From: Brachypodius melanocephalos
Taxonomy: Eukaryota; Chordata; Aves; Passeriformes; Pycnonotidae
Length of the DNA: 64,000 nucleotides
Reading direction: 5' to 3'
Assembly (NCBI GenBank): GCA_013398615.1
Contig: VZSR01000520.1
Coordinates: forward strand, 25,317,333 to 25,381,332
Position 1 is the stretch's first letter; each line of letters opens with the position of its first letter. The notes under the pieces are model-generated. The model was not told where the DNA came from. It was given only the letters and a program-made list of their open reading frames with translations, and searched no databases. Below, piece after piece: positions 55,438 through 64,000 of this stretch. Both the position numbers and the translations under genes were made by a program.

Positions 55438-56849
55438 CTTGCAGAAGGAAAAGAGAAAAAAGAAAGAGTATCAACACGAATCAAGATGAAAAATGAATTT
55501 AAAAAGGCAGGTATTTACCAAAGGTAGAAAATAAAATTATGTGGCCAGTAAGACACTCATCAGTGAGAGAAGAGTAGCACAAAAAGATAAATTCCTTAAG
55601 CATACTCATATTAATGTAAGTAAACTTGGTATACTTTATAGATCAATTTAAGCTTAGACAATAGTTCATATAATAATTTACAGTTAGCTTTTAAGAGTTC
55701 TGTAGTTGATTAACCATTCATTTGAATAGGTACAGAAGAGATATAGTAAGATAACCAGCTATTATACAACTTAATCCTCTCCAGCAAGTATTGTCTGACT
55801 GTAACTTTAGAAAAGGTATTAGCCTCCTCTATACACCCATACAGAACCAAAATTTGAAAAACAACAATAAAGTGTTTTGTAACATTTCTGGTATGTAATT
55901 AATCAGCACAGCATATTAAGTTCTTGTAGACTTAGTGAAGCACTTTCAAAAATCATTGTACATGGTGCAATTTTTTCAAAAGTACTTGAAAAAGTATAAA
56001 ATGCTTTAATTGTAAAAAAACATCCCAAGTCTACAGATAGGCACCCCCTCCCCTTTTCTCCTTTGAATAATTCTGTTAGTAGTAATATCCAATTAAATGG
56101 CAGTAGGTCATAGGAGGATCTTCAATCCAGCAAGAAAAGCAGCATTAATGGTTGTTAGAGGACAGAAACTGGAGATCTGTCCTATCTATAGTCATCTGTG
56201 GAATAATTTTGGACAAATTCTATTCTTCCCAGTTAAAGAAAACTGGGTTGTTTGAACCTTTGATCTCCCCATGCCTATAATCATTCCTCAAAAAAGTTCA
56301 CAAACCCAAATTTTTTACACTTCTGCAAACCTTTAAGAAAGTATTTAGGCCATACAATATCTTCAGACTTCTTAATATCAAAATTCATGAAAAAGATCTA
56401 CTTCCACTGATTAGATACGCTCAGTACATCTAAATTTACTGGTTCCTATACTTGCTGTAGAAACAAAGTCCTCCAATGTAGTGAGCACAATTTACTAGCT
56501 AAACTGTTGCATCAGGGAGCAAGTAAGAAGAACAGTAGACTTTAGAGATTTGCTTCCTTCTCTTTCTTGCATACTTCAATCTGTAACATACAATGAATAA
56601 AAAATGAGAGAGTACCTTTTCTGCCCTCATATTTCCTTGAAACGGACTACAAAAAAAGCATTCTGAATACATCCAAGAACACAAGGATCATTTATCAAAG
56701 TTTTCTTTTTAGAAGAAGTATCAGTCACAGCACTAATTTCAAAAACAAAGTTAAATTACACAGATGAAAATAAATTGAGTATTTTTGAGAAGAGAATTTT
56801 ATTTTCAGTCATAACATTTATGTTATCTTGAATTTCATAATTAACTTAC
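55438..56849 (-). other. RALGAPA1: RALGAPA1 intron (1.4 kb)
   Basis: Phase 0 intron. Nothing recognised beyond the splice sites. Confidence 0.9.
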
Positions 56850-57005
56850 TTGATCAACATGAAGAAGTCCACAGTGCATTATATTGTAGAAATGAGTTAA
56901 AAAATCCCTGTTTGGAGAAACATCTTGTCTTCGTTTCATTGTCTTACAAATAAGTTTATAAGCATGCAGCTTTCCTTGCTTGTATTTATCAGTCAGCATT
57001 GTTGC
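56850..57005 (-). CDS. RALGAPA1: RALGAPA1 exon (52 codons)
   Basis: It encodes A-T-M-L-T-D-K-Y-K-Q-G-K-L-H-A-Y-K-L-I-C, then KTMKRRQDVSPNRDFLTHFY and NIMHCGLLHVDQ. It is 156 bp and symmetric phase 0, with a strong donor CAA|GTAAGT. The acceptor (aactgtag) has a poor pyrimidine tract and follows a 22-bp tandem duplication in the upstream 134-bp intron. Confidence 0.96.
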
Positions 57006-57014
57006 CTACAGTTT

Positions 57015-57058
57015 TAGAACAATATTTATCATTCATTAGAACAATATTTATCATTCAT
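57015..57058. repeat. 22-bp perfect tandem duplication in a 134-bp intron
   Basis: TAGAACAATATTTATCATTC followed by AT is present twice without a gap (57,015-57,036 and 57,037-57,058). It starts 10 nt from the 3' splice site of the exon 56,850-57,005. In gene sense each unit ends in TTGTTCTA, a branch-point-like sequence. Confidence 0.97.
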
Positions 57059-57139
57059 AAATAAAAAAATTACATTAAGCACTCTTCTACACTTATGTTA
57101 ACTTTTATTTCTGTTTCACAGTTTAGTGCTCAAATTTAC

Positions 57140-57238
57140 CTTGAAGAGCCATGGTGTTAGAATTCTCAGTGGTGGAATTAACACTGGGGGAGATGGTGAA
57201 GTTAGGTTATCTGTCGAAATACCAAGATTGTCTCTTAT
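57140..57238 (-). CDS. RALGAPA1: RALGAPA1 exon (33 codons)
   Basis: It encodes I-R-D-N-L-G-I-S-T-D-N-L-T-S-P-S-P-P-V-L followed by IPPLRILTPWLFK. The 99-bp exon is phase 0 on both sides, so skipping would keep the frame. The acceptor is aattgcag and the donor AAG|GTAAAT. It is separated from its neighbours by two very short introns of 124 and 134 bp. Confidence 0.96.
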
Positions 57239-57362
57239 CTGCAATTATCAAAAACAAAACAGAAGGAGAATTATTTAAGGGAAACACATATGGCAGTGTT
57301 TTTTCCTTTTTGAAAATCCTGCCCAAACAGGTCAGGTTGGAGCAAAGATCCAATTCTTTTAC

Positions 57363-57556
57363 CTTGGCCAGATTCTGCCACAGTTCACACAGATAATCAA
57401 AAACCTGGGCATGAATCTCTGGATCCATGATGCTGTTGACATCTCCCAGAATTCCTAGCATCCTCCTCCACATCACAGTAGCCACATCTGCATGCCATCC
57501 TGTAAGTGTTCCCCCAGCCATCACACTGCAACATTCTGAAGGGAATTCACTAGTTT
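57363..57556 (-). CDS. RALGAPA1: RALGAPA1 exon, start of conserved helical region
   Basis: It encodes (E)-T-S-E-F-P-S-E-C-C-S-V-M-A-G-G-T-L-T-G, then WHADVATVMWRRMLGILGDV, NSIMDPEIHAQVFDYLCELW and QNLAK. The acceptor is a good pyrimidine tract (cttctgttacag) and the donor is AAG|GTAAAA. It is 194 bp and ends in phase 0. The sequence is strongly conserved with vertebrate RALGAPA1 and predicts alpha-helical (HEAT-like) structure. Confidence 0.96.
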
Positions 57557-59050
57557 CTGTAACAGAAGGAAAAAAGTATAGTGAGATCTACCTCTCCAGA
57601 AAAGGAAAAGCTCTGATACAACTATTAAATACACAGTCTTCTTAAAAGTGAATGATTGGGCTTTCAGAATAAGCTATTTTTTACCTATTCAGCCACCTCA
57701 ACACTGTATATGTTAAGCTTTGTCATATATTATTATAAACTCTGTAGAGGAAGAATTGTCCTGTTTCTTATATTCTTTCATTAAATAACATTTAAGGTTA
57801 CTGCTGGAGCTCTAATACAGATGTGATGGACCTTGTAAGGCCACTCCTTTTTTAAGTATTTCTTTGAAGTCAATGAATCTCCAGAACTCCACTCGGCTGC
57901 TTTCAAGTAAAATTATCTTTCAACTTCACATTTTTCCTAATAAAGACTATTTTTCTTAGAATCTACGAGGAAAGTATGCTATTGCAAGTTGAAAAGTGTG
58001 ACTAAACTTGTCTCTAGCTATTGTCCTTTAAACAGTAAATTTGTATGAGTGGAGAACCAACATTCGGTAACTTAGCACCCCAGTCCTAACATGCACCTAG
58101 CTCTTTCCACAAGTCAGCGCTATACAAATAAACATTCTTTTTTAGGTGGGAGATGATTTATCTAGACTGTCCATATAAAGAAATCTTCAATAGATCACGA
58201 TAGCTCAAGTCTACCCAGGTCACGCTTAACTACCTAAACAGCCACAAAAAACTAGATAATGAATCAGTTTGAGAGCAGCAGGCATTCAGCATCTTCTTTC
58301 CACCTCCTCAGGTGGATAATTCGCTGGGATCTTCTGAAAATCTCATAGCTCCCACAGGCATACCAAATCAAAATTAAATCTGAATTCAGCCTAATCACAT
58401 AGTCTCTTCTTTTGAATTTCTGGGCCACTGTGGTAGAGACACTATTGGTTTATAGGCTGTAGATTTTAAAGTACAAAGCAAAATGATCTTTCTGTCCATC
58501 AGTAGGCTACTTGAAGAAATAGGGTCTGAAATACATAACAGACACTTTCTTGTTTCCATGAGACCAAATGTGGAAGGAATGTTCACATAATATTTATGAA
58601 GAAAACGTATCTTAGAATTTGATAGCTAAAATAGTTGACTTAATTACAAATTGGTTTAAATATGAAAGGGAAACACACCAAACTTGCAAGGAGAAATTAT
58701 AAGATTACTGAAATTATGTCTTATTATTTGTACATCAATGATAAAACAGTCCATAGCAGGACCACGTGCTAGATTAAGCTGCCACAATTCTAAGCAACTA
58801 GAAGAACAATTATAAATATGTGGATTATTAATCCACTGCTAAAAAATCCAATGAAATGCAGGTTAAAATGCAAAAGGTTTTGTTTGCTTTTAAAAGTAAC
58901 CACTGTAATTAAATATTTTTTGAAGTGCAGATGAAATATCCTTTTACAGGATTGTTTACAACTTGTGCGATACTAGCTACTTTACTACAGTGCATTAGAA
59001 AGAAAGAAAGAAAGAAAGAACAGGTTTGTATTTTCTATTCCAGATATTGC
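57557..59050 (-). other. RALGAPA1: RALGAPA1 GC-AG intron (1.5 kb)
   Basis: In sense it begins GCAATATC and ends ctgttacag. Near the donor it contains (TTCT)6 in sense (58,997-59,020). No GT is present at the position demanded by the reading frame. Confidence 0.85.
58997..59020. repeat. (AGAA)6 microsatellite near a GC donor
   Basis: Six perfect AGAA units on the plus strand, or (TTCT)6 in gene sense, starting about 31 nt into the GC-AG intron. Confidence 0.97.
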
Positions 59051-59203
59051 CTAGGTCATCTGGCGTCTGTAAAACAGAGTGGTGGAGCTTCTCATCCAGC
59101 TGCAGATCCTTCTGCTCAATATGATCTGCATGAAGAGTGGCAGGAGAGGGTGTCTGTGATCGGGATCCAAGAGCAGATTGGATTGGAGAAGCACTTTCAG
59201 AGC
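59051..59203 (-). CDS. RALGAPA1: RALGAPA1 exon ending at a GC 5' splice site
   Basis: It encodes G-S-E-S-A-S-P-I-Q-S-A-L-G-S-R-S-Q-T-P-S, then PATLHADHIEQKDLQLDEKL, HHSVLQTPDDL and the first base of a Glu codon. Several Ser/Thr-Pro sites suggest a regulated disordered linker (inference). The exon is 153 bp and phase 1 on both sides. The only junction that joins the next exon in frame is CTAG|GCAATA, so the following intron is GC-AG. Confidence 0.94.
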   Translation of the reverse strand, partial: ALKVLLQSNLLLDPDHRHPLLPLFMQIILSRRICSWMRSSTTLFYRRQMT

Positions 59204-62200
59204 CTGCAAATGTAATTTTTAACAGTTACCTTAAAAGCTTTTTCTATTTTCTTGAGCTATTGAAATGTTGTCTAAATACAGCATTAACATAAAACTGAGC
59301 TGCTTTTATGTATCAAATTGGGCCAAGAAAAGATACAAAACAGTAAGCAGATCTCCCTGTGAGTGGTGTTCTGAAAGAAAATGAAGTACATACAGAAAAG
59401 CTGAAAGACGAACATCAAAATCAGACAGGTTAGTGGACTAGCAAACCTCTAATTTAGGTACAAATGATTCTAAATGTGTTTCCTATGCAGCACTTTCAGT
59501 GTTTTGAACCAGTCAAACTTCTCATCACATTCCCTCACCTAAATTTCTCTCTAGCAAAATGCTTAAGAAAAATTTTCCTGGAACAAATGCTTTTCCAGGA
59601 TTATAAGTGCATGCAAGTTAATTTATAAATAAAAACCTCAAATCAGTAACTGAACCTTTGGTGTTTTTCTACTGATTGAGCTGAGAAAATCCATATGACG
59701 GGAAAGTTCTGTATAGTTAGAGGAGTTTCCTTTAAAACAGGAAATCACAAGTGTCTGAATGACAGTGCTACAAAGGTATTTTTCTGTGATAGACTCTGAG
59801 CAACCTCTCTAGGCAATTATGTGGTCTCTACTGTGTGATCTGTGGAGAGGGAATAAGTAGTTGTATTTTTCTTCTGTGCTATCTTATGTTTCACATCCTG
59901 AATTTGTCTAAAGATCCTTATAAATAGCTGAGTTTAGTTGGAATAGTCACACAGCGGACAAAAACAGAACAAATATATACCACAGACTTTTCTACATAGC
60001 TGCACACATTAAAATGGAAGAATTCCTACTACTTTTAATTCTTAGATAAATGTAACAAGGACTCAAAAATATTATGTGCAAAGTTCAGTATTAGTGATAA
60101 AGTGAACTTTAGGGACACCAATTGAAAAGTGAAACTTTTAAATAGTAATTTTCCCAAATTATTGTGAGAATAATTGAAGAACATTTCTCATCTGAGAGAA
60201 GTGTTCTTTCTTACAAAGAGAATAAATGGCTTAAAGAACTTGACAGAATTTGACAGAAAATGTTATCACCATTATCAGAATAGAAATTGCAGTAAACAAT
60301 CTTTATTACACTGCTAAACTGTAAAGGTCTCTATCTCTTTAAATGGCTAAAACAATGAAGATTTTACTATGAATTTAAACCAACACCTCTGTGCAGGATA
60401 GAGGGATATTACTGCTTCACACACAGACTATTGTTTCATGTGACTAGGAAGGATCCTTACTTGCTATTGACCACTAGTTTTTCACACACTTACAGAGATA
60501 AAGTAAAGTACACCCTTCAAAGTTGTTCAAGGAAGTATTTTCTTACTTCATTTCCATTCTGCTTATTAGTTGGGGACCGATGAAAGTAGTTCAAAAAAAG
60601 GAACAAGGAAGAGTGATGGGGAAGAGAGAAATTGAGAGAGTGGGATAGAGAGGGAAAGAAAGTGAATGAGATCGAAAGAAAGAGCAGGCAGGGAAGGCAG
60701 GGAGCAGAGGAAGGATGGAAAGAGATCTCCATATGATGGAAGAGAATGGACAGAAACAATTATGGAAAATTTGCTGAACTACAGTAGTCTGTCATTAAAA
60801 GATACTCCAGCATATGTGGATCTGACTTTGACCGAGACTCCCATGGGTACAACTTGTTCTAGGACTACTAAACAGCAGTCAATAGCCAACTTTATCATTT
60901 AATTAGAATATGCTGTAATGCCCATATACCTAAAGGAAATTATCCTCCCCAAACCCTTCAGATTTACAAAGAGTAGTTTTCTGATCAGTAGAACCACTGA
61001 AAACTTGTTTATTATGAGTGTGTTTTGAGGTTGAGTTTCTGCACTGATTTGCTGGCATCTAATATAGTGAAATTCACATTGCAGCTTCCATCATTAGAGT
61101 CTGCATACATGCAATTTTCACTAGATAGCTACCTATCTTTCATAAAACATCAAAGAAAATAACATCCTTCTGTTTTCTTGTACGTCAATTTAGCAAAAAT
61201 TAGACAATGGGCTCCAATATTGTTGGGTGTGTGGAAAGTCAGAGACAGACAAAACAATTGCTCAAGTATTGTTTCCTGAGGAAACCCAGCTAAATCCATG
61301 TCACACACAAGAGCTGCCTCTCTAAAACAATGGTTCAAGCAAGAAGAGTTAACCACAATCTCTCAATGGACAACTCAGTCACTAATTGCAATCTTATCAG
61401 TTCAATTTTAGAGCACACTTGGACAAAAATACCAAACAGTAATGAAGTTATTAACATACAAAAACATACAAACAAGCAGAAAAAGAACAGATCTACAGCA
61501 AGGACATTCAACAAGCACACAGCAAAGAGAAAAATGAAGAGAACACAAGTCAAGCTGAACATTGTGGAACAAGCTGAACAACAATGTCCATGAAAGCTAA
61601 TACCATGGTTCTTTCAGCAGAAGGGCACTTTTAAAAGTGAAAATTACGGCAGACGAAGTAAAGATGTCTTTCCATATCTCTGAAAATGCAGCACTTGATC
61701 TCTAACAGAGAACAAGACACAATATGTAGGTATAAGCTTTCACAGAAATATAGATGCTTGTTGCAACTTGTTACATGTTACAACTAGGGTTGTAACAGGA
61801 ATGGTAGGGTATAACAGCTACAGAACAAGGAGTATGAAAATGACTATGGACATCTTTACTTCTCATGTACAAAACTAGGCAAGAGACCATTCCTTCAGAT
61901 CATCCTCATAGAGAAGTATTCTCTCTTTCAGACAGGAGCCCATTCAGTTTTGCTTAACTGCATCACTTTTCAGTTATACATACAGAAAGTGATGTTACAT
62001 GGCCAAGTAACCAACATTTTGCATAATAAAATCTCTGAGTTACACAACAGACAATATAAAGAGATATTAAGATGGATGCATATAGAGGAATCCCAAGATA
62101 ATTCAGTGTGATACACTCATTTGAAGAAGCACTGTGAAAATCTTTCAAGGCAAAAACATTTCATGAAAATTATTTAACTACCAGTAATAGAAGGACACTT

Positions 62201-62485
62201 GTCAGAGATCTAGCATACATTATGTGGTAAGAATTTCTCCTTGGTAATTGTATAGATTTTCTCATGAAGGGTTTAAAATGCATTCAGGACCATGGGTAAC
62301 TAAGTCAGACAAAGGTTTTCCACTTACATTGTTTCACATATTATTTTTCAATAGCAATCAAAAATAATTGAAACAAAAGAATCATCTTAAATAGAATATA
62401 GATTCTTGGCAGGAGCTGAAAGTTGCATTCGTCAGGATGGGTGAAAAATTTCTAAAAGAAACACTTTTTTTTTAATCTACTTTAC
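59204..62485 (-). other. RALGAPA1: RALGAPA1 intron (3.3 kb)
   Basis: Phase 1 intron that contains the polypurine tract at about 60.6-60.7 kb. No exon found. Confidence 0.9.
60593..60726 (+). repeat. Polypurine (A/G-rich) tract of about 134 bp
   Basis: The plus strand is almost only A and G with a few interruptions. Units such as GAGAGA, GGAAAGAAAG and GGCAGGGAAGGCAGGGAGC recur. In gene sense it is a C/T tract. Such tracts can form triplexes. Confidence 0.85.
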
Positions 62486-62655
62486 CAGTAATAGTAGCAG
62501 CTTCAGCAGACAATGGTTGCTGATTGAGACTACTTGTTTCTGAATCTATGTGGAGTGTAGTTAGACTGGCCACTTCTTGTTCCTCGGCACTTTGTTGCTG
62601 TCCTGAAATTGCATCAATGTCAGTGGAAGCTGGGGTCCCTGCCTCAGTGCCGAAG
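62486..62655 (-). CDS. RALGAPA1: RALGAPA1 exon with tandem 3' splice acceptors
   Basis: It encodes F-G-T-E-A-G-T-P-A-S-T-D-I-D-A-I-S-G followed by a Gln/Glu-rich stretch and HIDSETSSLNQQPLSAEAA. The 170-bp exon runs from phase 2 to phase 1, with donor ACTG|GTAAAG. Two AG acceptors lie 7 nt apart (62,656-62,662 between them). Only the downstream one keeps the frame, giving E-S-N-F-G-T across the junction. The upstream one reaches a stop within seven codons. Confidence 0.93.
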
Positions 62656-63812
62656 CTGAAATCTGTATGAGGACAGCATTGTATTAACTCACAACATAAA
62701 AATACCACTAATAAAAAAAACCCCCAGAGGCCCAGGACCTCCAAACTAAACAGAAACCTTGAATGTTCATCTTCTATGCTACTAGCACACTGTTGTAAAA
62801 TTTAAATAAAGTGCAACAGCAGAAAGTATTGACTATTATGAATATTCTCTTTCCTGTCATAAACCCATGACTTGATGTCTGCAGAAGACATTCTTGTTGC
62901 ATGTCTGTATTCTGCTTAGTTGCTGTAAGTGCACCTTCATCTGAACAATGCAAAAATAATGGAATCATCATTAAGGCATTTATTTCTAAAATTTACAAGC
63001 TGGAAGAACTATTCAAGCTTGTTGTAAAAGCACTAGCTTCAAACTAAAAATATTACAGCAAATGATACTCCAACAAATGTTATCCTCAACAATAATGAAA
63101 AAAAGGTCAGGCTGAAATGTAGGTTTAAATGCCATGACTTATTTGCATAATGGAGACATACAAAAATTGTAATTTCTTCCAAAAATTCTACTATATAAAT
63201 ATTATTTTTTTATCTTATATAACACATGATGTCATAATTCCTAGCAACCATAATGACTCCTTCTGTTAAACAAGGGTGGGAATGGATAAATAAAATTAAT
63301 CAAATGTGTTGTTATTAAACAAATCACACTAATTTTACTGTGATATTGCACTTAATATCTTGATTAATCTATAGATACACAAAGACCTGTAAAAATACCA
63401 GAACCCTTTCTTTAGATTTTACCTAATTACTTTCAAAAGAATTAAAATAATTTCCAAAATTAATAAGCTTTAATTTTTAGATTTTGTGCAAAACAGATGG
63501 ATGTACTCCACAGAGGAGACAATATTGCTTTCTAACTTCTGTTCAATTATGTTCTCCTCTTTGCATAGTAGTGCTCTTTACATTCCAGTGCTCTTTAGTT
63601 TTGGTATACTAAAAAAACTAATTGCCTCTCATAAGAACTTTTCTTGCTCCATTAACTTGCTAATGACTTCAATGGAAATTCAAAATAATCTCTCTCTAGA
63701 GAAAACTGCTGGCATACAACTCTGTTGGGGGGAAAAAAATAAAACAACAAGCAAAACAAAGGAAATTTGCCATACATTAATCAAAAATGCCATTACTTTT
63801 GGAAAAATATAC
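62656..63812 (-). other. RALGAPA1: RALGAPA1 intron (1.2 kb)
   Basis: Phase 2 intron. Its 3' end carries two AG acceptors 7 nt apart (see the exon 62,486-62,655). Otherwise ordinary AT-rich sequence. Confidence 0.9.
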
Positions 63813-64000
63813 TTGCTTTCAAATTTGCGGCTCTCATACTGGAAGGCGCTGAAGGAGTCGGAGTGGCTGTCTGAGCTGACCAGGTCACTGCTGCCCGCGC
63901 TGGCAGGTGACGTCCACTCGGAAGGTACGCCTGGGTCATCCACAGGACGCATTTGGTTCTGCTTGTTCAATATATCAGGAAGGTCTTTAGGAACTTCCAG
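63813..64000 (-). CDS. RALGAPA1: RALGAPA1 exon (partial at window edge), linker region rich in Ser/Asp
   Basis: This exon continues past 64,000. It is open from the edge (reading L-E-V-P-K-D-L-P-D-I-L-N-K-Q) through MRPVDDPGVPSEWTSPASAG and a low-complexity Ser/Asp/His stretch (SSDSHSDSFSAFQY) to K-F-E-S. It ends in phase 2 at an AA|GTATAT donor. The Ser-rich run is probably a disordered, phosphorylatable linker (inference). It is locally GC-rich compared with the surrounding introns. Confidence 0.95.

Noticed and set aside
62656..62662. Upstream acceptor as the true start of the exon
   Set aside because: It shifts the frame and stops within seven codons, whereas the downstream acceptor gives perfect phase continuity.

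Overview
The window is AT-rich vertebrate DNA with no bacterial or phage features. The repeats point to a bird: a CR1 LINE 3' end finishing in the ATTCTATGAT-type tail, a CR1 reverse-transcriptase fragment, two avian ERVL-like LTRs, a third long LTR resembling finch TguLTR5 elements, and (AAACC)n arrays. The repeat names come from memory and no library search was run.

Only one gene can be supported. It is RALGAPA1, the catalytic alpha-1 subunit of the Ral GTPase-activating complex, on the minus strand. Twenty coding exons lie between 16,954 and the right edge at 64,000, where the first visible exon is cut. They total 3,386 bp (about 1,128 codons). Every splice phase joins without a break once two unusual junctions are allowed for: a GC 5' splice site after the exon at 59,051-59,203, and the downstream of two tandem acceptors at the exon 62,486-62,655. 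The protein piece runs from the middle of RALGAPA1 to almost the end of its C-terminal Rap/Ral-GAP domain. The catalytic 'asparagine thumb' (H-L-G-N-D) is intact in the exon at 19,022-19,180.

Layout from right to left (gene sense): 64,000-50,816 holds ten exons of the middle, mostly helical, region. 45,729-42,332 holds four more. A 7.7 kb intron then carries a roughly 1.1 kb ERVL-like LTR. The large 865-bp exon is at 33,763-34,627. The GAP domain is built from exons at 31,210-31,333, 29,384-29,539, 19,022-19,180 and 16,954-17,081. The 9.8 kb intron inside the GAP domain carries a CR1 3' end and the TguLTR5-like LTR. Left of 16,954 I could not find the last short coding exon, so either the final intron is longer than 16.9 kb or the exon has diverged. 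That 16.9 kb also holds a CR1 RT relic, a possible tRNA-derived SINE relic and a few unexplained patches.

No new multi-gene system is visible. The observations most worth checking are the GC-AG intron, the tandem acceptor pair, a possible intronic polyadenylation terminus after the 16,954 exon, a 22-bp duplication of a branch-point-like sequence in a 134-bp intron, and two solo LTRs with visible target-site duplications. All three intronic LTRs lie antisense to the gene.
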